A stretch of 10,112 nucleotides of DNA from contig JBKPCD010000070.1 in assembly GCA_046727175.1 (NCBI GenBank), forward strand, positions 1 through 10,112. Direction: 5' to 3'. A program made the translations under genes and the position numbers. The notes beneath the pieces are model-generated. The model was not told the origin of the DNA. It ran no database searches and worked only from the letters and a program-made list of their open reading frames with translations. This stretch comes from JBKPCD01 sp046727175 (GTDB lineage Bacteria > Acidobacteriota > Vicinamibacteria > Vicinamibacterales > 2-12-FULL-66-21). Shown piece by piece: positions 1 to 5,362 of this stretch; position 1 is the stretch's first letter; every line of letters starts with the position of its first letter.

Positions 1-13
1 GTGAATACGAGCC

Positions 14-207
14 CGCGCCACGGGCGCGCCCGCCGGAGCGGAGGGGGGCGCGGGGGCCCCGCGCGCGACGGCGATGGGGGCCGGCGGGGCGAAGCCCGCG
101 GTCCAAGTAGCGCGCCAAGGGCGCGCCCGCCGGAGCGGAGCGGGGCGAGGGGGCCCCGCGAGCGACGGCGATGGGGGGTCCGGCGGGGCGAAGCCCCCCG
201 GTCCAAG
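14..207. repeat. Degenerate tandem GC-rich repeat, two copies of about 97 bp
   Basis: Two adjacent copies, about 14-107 and 111-207, share the same order of blocks: CGCGCCA, GGGCGCGCCCGCCGGAGCGG, a run around GGGGGCCCCGCG, GCGACGGCGATGGGGG, GGCGGGGCGAAGCCC and GGTCCAAG. The spacing is 97 at the left end and 100 at the right end, so copies differ by small indels. An open frame continuous with pheA runs through the repeat, but the arginine/glycine/proline-rich translation looks like a by-product of base composition. I read it as non-coding intergenic repeat DNA. Nothing else is recognisable in 1-219. Confidence 0.8.
180..201 (+). promoter_or_regulatory. GC hairpin directly upstream of pheA
   Basis: The end of the second repeat copy folds into a stem of nine G-C pairs with one bulged C (184) around a GAA loop: 180-183 with 198-201, and 185-189 with 193-197. 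It lies 18 nt before the pheA start codon. There is no T-run after it, so it is not a standard intrinsic terminator. It could be a leader hairpin, a factor-dependent terminator of an upstream gene, or simply part of the repeat. Confidence 0.4.
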
Positions 208-219
208 AGGAAGGGGAGT

Positions 220-1050
220 ATGCGGATCGCATTTCAGGGAGCTACCGGGGCTTACAGCGAGGCTGCCGCCCAGCGCCTCTGTCCGGACGCCGACACGGTC
301 CCGCAGGAAAGCTTCGAGGACGTTTTCGAGGTGGTGCGCATTGCGCGCGCGTCGCACGGCATTCTGCCAATCGAGAACTCGGTGGGAGGCAGCATTCACC
401 GGAACTACGACCTTCTGCTCGAGCACGATCTCCCGATCGTCGCCGAGACCGAACTGGCCGTCGTTCACAACCTGCTCGCGTTACCGGGGACACCCAAAGA
501 GGCGATCAAGCGGGTGTTCTCGCACCCGCAGGCGCTCGCGCAATGCGAGCGATACGTACGCTCGCTGCCAGGCGTCGAGATGGTCGCGACCTACGACACG
601 GCGGGGAGCGCTCGCCTCATACGCGACGGCGGTCTCACGGACACGGCCGCAATTGCGTCGGCGCGCGCCGCAGAAGTGTTCGGCCTCGAGATTCTCGAGG
701 CCGGCATCCAGGATTACTCCGACAACATCACCCGATTCATTCTGATCAGCCGGGAACCGGAACCGCTCGGACCTCCCGACAAGACCACGATCGCGTTCGC
801 GGTTCACAACGTACCGGGTGCGCTGTTCAAGGCCTTGAGCGTGTTCGCGCTGCGCGACATCGACCTGACGAAGCTCGAGTCGCGCCCCGCCAGAGGCCGA
901 CCGTGGGAGTACCTCTTCTACGCGGATCTCGGCGTGGGCCGCGGCGACGTGAAGTGCGGCCGCGCGATCGTGCACCTGGCCGAATCCGCGCGGTGGGTAA
1001 AGACGCTCGGATCGTATCCGCGATGGCGTGCCTCGAGTGCCGGCGGATAG
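220..1050 (+). CDS. pheA: Prephenate dehydratase (PDT domain plus ACT domain)
   Basis: The 276-residue product should convert prephenate to phenylpyruvate, the committed step of phenylalanine synthesis, in the cytoplasm. The dehydratase domain covers about residues 1-180. It has the N-terminal FQGATGAYSE segment, ENSVGG (52-57), SHPQAL (101-106) and the catalytic Thr-Arg-Phe motif (171-173) inside DNITRF. An ACT domain follows (about 188-270) with GALF (200-203) and ESRP (220-223), the motifs that bind the phenylalanine inhibitor, and ends in LGSYPRW. Length and order match monofunctional bacterial enzymes; no chorismate mutase domain is present. I chose ATG 220 because homology starts there and the purine-rich AGAGGAAGG lies 5-6 nt upstream. 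The frame stays open to base 1, but that part is repeat DNA. The convergent peptidase gene ends 30 bp beyond the stop, with no clear terminator between them. Confidence 0.95.
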   Translation: MRIAFQGATGAYSEAAAQRLCPDADTVPQESFEDVFEVVRIARASHGILPIENSVGGSIHRNYDLLLEHDLPIVAETELAVVHNLLALPGTPKEAIKRVFSHPQALAQCERYVRSLPGVEMVATYDTAGSARLIRDGGLTDTAAIASARAAEVFGLEILEAGIQDYSDNITRFILISREPEPLGPPDKTTIAFAVHNVPGALFKALSVFALRDIDLTKLESRPARGRPWEYLFYADLGVGRGDVKCGRAIVHLAESARWVKTLGSYPRWRASSAGG

Positions 1051-1080
1051 CTCGAGTCGCGCGCGTCGGCGGGTAGCCGA

Positions 1081-3654
1081 TCACTGGCCGGGCCCCTTCG
1101 CCTCCACCTCAGTGATGCGGCTCCACTGATCGGCCGAACTCGTAACGAGCACCCGGATGCGTGTCGTCGTGAGAGGCGCAAATGAGAAGCGTCGCCAGAC
1201 AAGGTTATTGCCGGCGACGTTTCCTCCCGGGACGACAACCCAGGCGGTTCCGTTCCAGTACTGGACGACAAATCCGGTGAGGCCGTACAGGGAGCACGTC
1301 ATCGACGGCGTAGGGTCGCTGGGCGCCCAGTACGTGTCCTGCACGGTGAACACGTTGATCTCAGTGATGGTCCGAGGTCCGGCGAAATCGATTTCCAGCC
1401 AGTCGGGGAAATCAGATGGCGTGCCGTCGTTCCAGCCACCCCCCGACTGCCAGCGATCCCCCCGTCGATCGCCGTCGATCGCGCCACTCGACGGGTAGCC
1501 GGCGGTATACGTTGATGACGCGAACGCGGCACCGCCGTTCGCGGCAAGCGCGAAGTTCATCATCGATCCACCGGTGCCGGTTTCGTACGCCTCTACTTCC
1601 GTGATGCGGCTCCATGCATCAGGAGTGCTGATCACGAGCACGCGAATGCGCGACGTCGAGATCGCATCGAATGCAAACTGGCGCCACACGAGGGCGTTCC
1701 CGCTTACGCTCCCACCGGTTACGGCCAACCAGTCGGTCCCGGTCCAATACTGCACTTCGAAATCTCGAATCCCGTACAGCGTGAACGTCATCGTGGAGGT
1801 CGGTTCGCTCGGCGCCCAATAGGTGTCCTGGACCGTGAACACGTCGATTTGGTCGATGGTCTTCACGCCGGCGAAGTCAATTTCCAGCCAGTCCGGAAAC
1901 GCGTTTGGCGTTCCATCGTTCCAGCCCCCTCCGCTGCCCCACGAGTCCCCCGTTCGATCACCATTGATCGCGCCCGTCACGTCGTAGCTGCTGCTGTAGC
2001 TGGAGGACGCCAGAGCCGTCGCACCATTCCTCGCAAGCGCTACGTTGACTCGCCCAAGAGGAGCCGTCACATCTATATGCACCGGCGCCGATGTCGTACT
2101 GGCACCGAGATTGTCTGTGGCTATTGCCGTGACCGTGTGGCTGCCGGCTGCGGCAGCGGGCCAGCTCACGCTGAACGGGCTCGTCGTGTCTGTACCGACA
2201 GCATTTCCATCGACGAAAAAGGCGACCGAGTCAATCGTTCCATCGGGATCGTTGGCGCTGGCAGCAAGCATCATCGCGGTCCCAGCGGTAAAAGTCTGCC
2301 CTTCCAGCGGCGCGATCACCGACACGCTGGGCGCGATATTCGGCGTCACCAACGTCAGTGCCGTGTAGACGTTCAGACGCCCGCCGGATACGACGAGATT
2401 GCTCCACTGCGAAAGGTGATCGACGCTGTTCAGGAGTGCGTTCTTCAACGCGTTGACTGTGAGACTCGAGTCTCTGGAGAGCAGGAGCGCCGCGGCTCCC
2501 GCCACATGCGGGGTCGCCATGCTCGTTCCGCTGCCATCGGCGTAACCTGAACCCACGGTGCTCAGGATGCTTACGCCGGGCGCGGCGATGTCCACCGACG
2601 CGACGCCATAATTGCTGAAGCTGGCCGGATTGTCGGCTGTATCCGAGGCCGCGACGGCTACGATGCTTGGTGAGTCGAAGCTCGCAGGATCGAACGGGGT
2701 GAGGTCGATGTCGACGCTTTCGTTACCTGCGGCAACGACGTTCAGAATGCCGGCGTTGCCCGCGGCGTCGAAAGCGGCCTTCAAGGCGTGCGAGGGTGAG
2801 CCGACGCGCCGTCCGCCCCAGCTGTTGTTCGTGACCCTGACGTTCACGCCTCGATTCTTCTGGGCAATGATGTAGTTCAAGCACGCGATTGCTCCGCCGT
2901 CGTTACCCTCGCCCCTCGCGCCAATGAACTTGCACGCCAGGATCTTCACGTTCCAGTTCACACCGACAACCCCCACGGCGTTGTTTCCGCGCGCGCCGAT
3001 CGTTCCGGCGGTACGCGTCCCGTGACCGTGATCGTCCATGGGGTCGCTGTCCAGGTTGTAGGTATCGATTCCATGAACGTCGTCCACGTACCCATTGCCG
3101 TCATCGTCAATTCCGTTTCCAGGTATCTCGCCCGGATTCGTCCAGATGTTGGCCGCGAGGTCGGGATGGTAGTAGTTGACACCGGTATCGATGTCCGCGA
3201 CGACGATGCCGCTGCTGCCGGTCGTGAAGTTCATCCAGGCTGGCTGGGCACTGATTCGAATCAGTCCCCAGAGCGAGTCGTCCAGCCAATACGGATCGTT
3301 CGGCGGTGAGGTCACGACAATCGAGCGAATGTAATTCGGGTCGACGGAGAGAACGTTGTCGTTCGCCCGCAGCGCATTGATTGCGGCAGCCGCGGGAAGA
3401 CTAGCGGGAAGCCGAACGTGATCGACAGCCACGTGGGCGAACCGCCGGATCAGTGCAGCTCCGCTGGCGCGGACGGCGAAGTTCCTTCCAGCGGCCGTCG
3501 TGGCATCGCGATAGCGCACGAGAAACTCGTTCGGGACGACGGCCGGCGTTCGCGGCCGCGGCTGCTGCGCGCGAATGGCAATCGCCGTGCCGATCACGAG
3601 AGTCAGGGTCAGAAAGGCAAGCCAGGGGCGGAAAAACACTGGCATCCTCGTCAC
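1081..3654 (-). CDS. Secreted S8 (subtilisin-like) serine peptidase with Ig-like and two discoidin-like domains
   Basis: The 857-residue protein is a secreted subtilase. In order: a signal peptide (about 1-29, ending around IRAQ), an inhibitor-I9-like propeptide (about 41-112), and the peptidase domain (about 125-432). Catalytic residues are Asp156 in DIDTGV, His211 in DDHGHGTRTAG and Ser378 in SGTSMATPHVAG; the oxyanion Asn311 is in AAGNES. An acidic loop at about 180-192 (GNGIDDDGNGYVDD) looks calcium-binding, as in related family members. A bacterial Ig-like domain (about 440-528) follows, then two similar F5/8-type-C/discoidin-like domains (about 535-690 and 698-852), which are likely carbohydrate- or surface-binding. 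Translation probably starts at GTG 3654, with GGGAG 7 nt upstream; ATG 3645 is an alternative. It probably degrades extracellular protein. It lies downstream of boxR on the same strand, but 136 bp and a strong hairpin separate them, so it is unlikely to share the box function. Confidence 0.93.
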   Translation of the reverse strand: MTRMPVFFRPWLAFLTLTLVIGTAIAIRAQQPRPRTPAVVPNEFLVRYRDATTAAGRNFAVRASGAALIRRFAHVAVDHVRLPASLPAAAAINALRANDNVLSVDPNYIRSIVVTSPPNDPYWLDDSLWGLIRISAQPAWMNFTTGSSGIVVADIDTGVNYYHPDLAANIWTNPGEIPGNGIDDDGNGYVDDVHGIDTYNLDSDPMDDHGHGTRTAGTIGARGNNAVGVVGVNWNVKILACKFIGARGEGNDGGAIACLNYIIAQKNRGVNVRVTNNSWGGRRVGSPSHALKAAFDAAGNAGILNVVAAGNESVDIDLTPFDPASFDSPSIVAVAASDTADNPASFSNYGVASVDIAAPGVSILSTVGSGYADGSGTSMATPHVAGAAALLLSRDSSLTVNALKNALLNSVDHLSQWSNLVVSGGRLNVYTALTLVTPNIAPSVSVIAPLEGQTFTAGTAMMLAASANDPDGTIDSVAFFVDGNAVGTDTTSPFSVSWPAAAAGSHTVTAIATDNLGASTTSAPVHIDVTAPLGRVNVALARNGATALASSSYSSSYDVTGAINGDRTGDSWGSGGGWNDGTPNAFPDWLEIDFAGVKTIDQIDVFTVQDTYWAPSEPTSTMTFTLYGIRDFEVQYWTGTDWLAVTGGSVSGNALVWRQFAFDAISTSRIRVLVISTPDAWSRITEVEAYETGTGGSMMNFALAANGGAAFASSTYTAGYPSSGAIDGDRRGDRWQSGGGWNDGTPSDFPDWLEIDFAGPRTITEINVFTVQDTYWAPSDPTPSMTCSLYGLTGFVVQYWNGTAWVVVPGGNVAGNNLVWRRFSFAPLTTTRIRVLVTSSADQWSRITEVEAKGPGQ
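1099..2052 (-). repeat. Intragenic duplication encoding two discoidin-like domains
   Basis: The peptidase C-terminus holds two copies of a domain of about 155 residues, encoded by about 1585-2052 and 1099-1563. Blocks match in order: ASS.Y, GAI.GDR.GD.W, SGGGWNDGTP, FPDWLEIDFAG, TVQDTYWAPS.PT, VQYW.GT, LVWR.F.F and WSRITEVEA. Similarity is also visible at nucleotide level, for example in the two TGGCTGGAAAT.GA.TTCGCCGG stretches. This is an in-gene tandem duplication separated by a Gly/Thr-rich linker. Confidence 0.9.
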
Positions 3655-3682
3655 AGTTCGACTCCCAGTCAGGTCAACGAAG

Positions 3683-3696
3683 CCGGCGTGCGCCGG
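3683..3696. repeat. Short perfect inverted repeat upstream of the peptidase gene
   Basis: CCGGCG-TG-CGCCGG is a perfect 6+2+6 inverted repeat about 30 bp upstream of the peptidase start. It may be a REP-like intergenic palindrome, an operator, or a weak hairpin. There is no T-run on either side, and its role cannot be decided here. Confidence 0.4.
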
Positions 3697-3753
3697 ACGA
3701 AGACCAGACGTGTGCGAATTTCAGCAGGGGAAGGGAGCCACACATGATAACCC

Positions 3754-3803
3754 GCGGACTCGGAGGCGCACCACATTTATCGTGGCGCGCTCACCGAGTC
3801 CGC
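3754..3803 (-). terminator. Long hairpin overlapping the boxR stop codon
   Basis: GCGGACTCGG (3754-3763) and CCGAGTCCGC (3794-3803) are a perfect 10-bp inverted repeat. Inside it, GCGC.CCAC and GTGG.GCGC extend the stem with short interruptions around an A/T-rich loop. The outer arm lies in the last boxR codons and the rest lies just after the stop. In the boxR transcript the stem is followed by GGGTTATC and not by a U-run. It may therefore be a 3' stabilising or factor-dependent terminator structure that separates boxR from the peptidase gene. Confidence 0.5.
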
Positions 3804-4534
3804 TCTTCGGCGAGCATGCTCGCTAGGGACTGGACAACCTTGGCGACCGACAGGTGCGAAGTGTCGATCGTCAGTGCTGCCGAGGCGTACAGCGGTTCGC
3901 GATGTGCCAGTAACGAGCGCAGATCCGCCATGGCCTGGGGATGATCGGCCATCGGCCTCCGATCGCCCTGGCGAACGACGCGGTTCCAGTGGTCCTCGGG
4001 CCGCGCGCGCAACCAGATCGTCGTGGCGGAACGGCGGAGCAGTGCGAATGTCTCGGGAGCCGTAACGAGCCCACCGCCGGCAGCCAGCACGATTGAACGC
4101 GGCTCCCGCAGCACGTGGTCCAGGACGTCGCGTTCGAGCCGACGGTAATAACTCTCTCCATGCAGGGAAAAGATTTCGGCAAGGGTCAGCCCTGCCGCCT
4201 GCTCGATCCGTCGGTCCAGCTCGACGAAGGGAACGCCCAATCGACGAGCGAGCCGCCGACCCACCGTCGTCTTGCCGGCACCACGGAGGCCGAGCAACGC
4301 GATGACCTGAGCGGGGGAGTCGTCGCCGTCAGCAAGCAGCGCCGAGGCGGTGGTTTCGAGTGCGCCGGCGACATCGGCAAGTCGCCGCACCGAGATATTG
4401 CCCCGGCCGCTCTCCAGTTGAACGAGGAATCGCGGCGACACGCCCGAACGTTCCGCGACCTCCCGAAGCGTCGAACCCTTCTCGAGGCGTCGGTTCCGGA
4501 CACGCCGACCGAGCGCGCGTAGTACGTCGGACAT
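3791..4534 (-). CDS. boxR: BoxR/BzdR-type regulator: XRE helix-turn-helix fused to a shikimate-kinase-like domain
   Basis: The 247-residue protein has an N-terminal XRE/Cro-type helix-turn-helix (about 6-66, with LREVAERSGVSPRFLVQLESG) and a shikimate-kinase-like domain (about 76-240). This fusion defines the BzdR/BoxR family, whose C-terminal domain binds benzoyl-CoA and relieves repression of benzoate-degradation genes. The kinase fold shows Walker A GLRGAGKTT (82-90), Asp107 in VELDRRIE, GESYYRR (126-132), GGG (153-155), RRP (192-194) and HREPLY (211-216). Counterparts of the shikimate kinase residues Asp34, Arg58, Arg117 and Arg136 are all present, which is notable for a sensor. ATG 4534 fits the start of homology; an upstream TTG extension (4591) looks non-coding. 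No Shine-Dalgarno sequence is visible. It is divergent from the box operon and preceded by half-sites resembling those upstream of boxC, which suggests autoregulation. Confidence 0.9.
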   Translation of the reverse strand: MSDVLRALGRRVRNRRLEKGSTLREVAERSGVSPRFLVQLESGRGNISVRRLADVAGALETTASALLADGDDSPAQVIALLGLRGAGKTTVGRRLARRLGVPFVELDRRIEQAAGLTLAEIFSLHGESYYRRLERDVLDHVLREPRSIVLAAGGGLVTAPETFALLRRSATTIWLRARPEDHWNRVVRQGDRRPMADHPQAMADLRSLLAHREPLYASAALTIDTSHLSVAKVVQSLASMLAEERTR

Positions 4535-4543
4535 GGTTGAAGG

Positions 4544-4588
4544 GCAATATACTACCAATGATCTCAGTCGTGCTGGAACTATACTGCT
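4544..4588 (-). promoter_or_regulatory. Putative BoxR operator/promoter region upstream of boxR
   Basis: GCAATATA (4544-4551) and GGAACTATA (4575-4583) lie 10-50 bp before the boxR start. The same two words recur upstream of boxC as halves of perfect palindromes (5284-5295 and 5313-5326), with start-to-start spacing of 31 here and 29 there. On the minus strand the second word reads TATAGTTCC and contains a TATAGT -10-like hexamer; the first gives TATATTGC close to the ATG. The sites here are less symmetric than those at boxC. I infer an autoregulatory operator. Confidence 0.6.
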
Positions 4589-4672
4589 CAACGGACGGGA
4601 TCAGTCTGAGCGAACGGGCGGAGCGAGGGCTACGTGGGCGGGAGCGGGCCGAAAGAGGTCCTCGTCATAAGG

Positions 4673-4744
4673 ACTTTGCATGTCAGCAATGCGTTCGGGT
4701 CATACATCGACCATCTCAATCCCGCATTGCTGCCATGCGAAAGT
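4673..4744. repeat. 72-nt inverted repeat between boxR and the small gene
   Basis: Arms 4673-4693 (ACTTT then GCATGTCAGCAATGCG) and 4723-4744 (CGCATTGCTGCCATGC, G, AAAGT) are complementary, with one mismatch in the 16-nt core and one bulged G, around a 29-nt loop. The arms contain AGCAATGC, which also occurs at 5305-5311 (GCAATGC) between the two boxC palindromes. AAGGA (4669-4673) and ATG 4680 at the left arm resemble a translation start, but the encoded Cys/His/Ser-rich stretch looks non-coding. It could be a mobile-element remnant, an RNA hairpin or a binding site. The rest of 4592-4787 shows nothing recognisable. Confidence 0.65.
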
Positions 4745-4787
4745 TCTGCGCGACAGCGGATGCAGCGCGCTCGTAACATTTCTTTCC

Positions 4788-5000
4788 ATGATGTCGAGCG
4801 AATCCACGAACACACGCACTCTTACGATCGTTCTCCCCGAGTCCGACTGGCGCGCGCTGCGTACGGCTGAGCCCGATGCCATCGGGTGGATACAGCAACG
4901 GATCCGTGAGCGACTCGCCCTGCCGGACGCGCCCGCGCGCCGTTATGATCCTCCGTCGGCTGCGACTGCGGACAGTTGGTGGGGGGACGACGACTACTGA
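4788..5000 (+). CDS. Small hypothetical protein, possibly ribbon-helix-helix-like
   Basis: A 70-residue product with no family I can name securely. Residues about 9-17 (TRTLTIVLP) look like a beta strand. An amphipathic helix (ESDWRALRTAEP), a turn and a second helix (DAIGWIQQRIRERLA) follow. This strand-helix-helix order resembles ribbon-helix-helix (CopG/Arc) DNA-binding folds. The tail is Ala/Pro-rich and ends in the acidic aromatic SWWGDDDY. I place the start at the ATG-ATG pair (4788/4791) because the sequence before it reads as non-coding, although no Shine-Dalgarno sequence precedes it. A start at 4680 with AAGGA upstream would give 106 residues. A strong terminator at 5097-5125 supports a separate plus-strand transcript. 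It sits between boxR and boxC, so it may be an accessory regulator or unrelated. Its identity as a gene is likely; its function is unknown. Confidence 0.6.
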   Translation: MMSSESTNTRTLTIVLPESDWRALRTAEPDAIGWIQQRIRERLALPDAPARRYDPPSAATADSWWGDDDY

Positions 5001-5007
5001 ACACGGC

Positions 5008-5056
5008 CGGGCGCAGACGGCGCCCGTTCACGCGGGAGCGCGGACCTGTGCTCCCG
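5008..5056 (+). other. Two GC hairpins after the small gene
   Basis: CGGGCGC (5008-5014) pairs perfectly with GCGCCCG (5020-5026), starting 7 nt after the stop codon. CGGGAGC (5033-5039) pairs with GCTCCCG (5050-5056). Neither is followed by a T-run. With the terminator downstream they would form a structured 3' untranslated region in the small gene's mRNA. Confidence 0.5.
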
Positions 5057-5096
5057 GCGTCACGAAATTCCGGCGCGTTTGCGTCGGGTCCTTCAA

Positions 5097-5125
5097 GAGC
5101 GCCGCGGAAATGCGGCGCTCGTTTT
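5097..5125 (+). terminator. Rho-independent terminator
   Basis: GAGCGCCGC (5097-5105) and GCGGCGCTC (5112-5120) form a perfect 9-bp GC-rich stem with a GGAAAT loop, followed by GTTTT. This is a classical intrinsic terminator about 97 nt after the small gene's stop. It should also insulate boxC from upstream transcription. Between it and the palindromes at 5284 (5126-5283) I see no gene or strong signal. Confidence 0.85.
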
Positions 5126-5283
5126 CTGCGTTCCTCTACCGTCAGCCGGCCCAGAGCTCTTCACCAACATCAAAGCGCGGGCATTCAATCGAACCGCGAG
5201 TGGCCGCAGACAATCTGCGAGCTTGAGAGCGGGACCCGGCCTCGTCCTGCTAGATTGGCGACCGCCCGGGCTCGATACGCTAT

Positions 5284-5295
5284 GCAATATATTGC
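5284..5295. promoter_or_regulatory. Perfect palindrome GCAATATATTGC upstream of boxC (putative operator)
   Basis: A perfect 12-bp palindrome starts 79 bp before the boxC ATG. With one flanking base it reads TGCA-N6-TGCC, close to the TGCA-N6-TGCA pattern I recall for BzdR operators in Azoarcus. Its left part recurs upstream of boxR (4544-4551). It is probably a BoxR binding site. Confidence 0.65.
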
Positions 5296-5312
5296 CTAGA
5301 CTGAGCAATGCA

Positions 5313-5326
5313 GGAACTATAGTTCC
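5313..5326. promoter_or_regulatory. Perfect palindrome GGAACTATAGTTCC upstream of boxC (putative operator with -10-like core)
   Basis: A perfect 14-bp palindrome starts 50 bp before the boxC ATG. The centre contains TATAGT (5318-5323), a good -10-like hexamer, so a bound repressor could block RNA polymerase. No convincing -35 lies at the right distance upstream. GGAACTATA recurs upstream of boxR (4575-4583). It is inferred to be the main operator of the box operon. Confidence 0.65.
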
Positions 5327-5353
5327 TTGACACCTCGCGGCGGCCCGGATACT
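5327..5353 (+). promoter_or_regulatory. Alternative boxC promoter candidate (TTGACA, GATACT)
   Basis: A consensus TTGACA (5327-5332) directly abuts the palindrome. GATACT (5348-5353) follows after a short 15-bp spacer. Transcription would start only a few bases before ATG 5363, giving a nearly leaderless mRNA. This fits the lack of a Shine-Dalgarno sequence there. The alternative is the TATAGT inside the palindrome. Confidence 0.35.
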
Positions 5354-5362
5354 CTGGCCGGG

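Noticed and set aside
1..219. Open frame in phase with pheA extending to the window start
   Set aside because: It translates tandem GC-rich repeat into Arg/Gly/Pro-rich sequence unlike any prephenate dehydratase N-terminus; ATG 220 has a ribosome binding site and begins the homology.
4535..4591. TTG-started extension of boxR
   Set aside because: The 19 extra residues do not resemble family members and overlap the putative operator/promoter words.
4673..4744. Integron attC site
   Set aside because: The inverted repeat lacks the outer RYYYAAC and GTTRRRY boxes, and no integrase or cassette is near.
4680..4787. Longer start of the small gene at ATG 4680 with AAGGA upstream
   Set aside because: The extra 36 residues are Cys/His/Ser-rich and coincide with a strong inverted repeat; plausible coding character starts at 4788. 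Not fully excluded.
5327..5362. TTG-started extension of boxC
   Set aside because: The TTG is part of a TTGACA -35-like hexamer next to a palindrome; ATG 5363 gives the expected family length.
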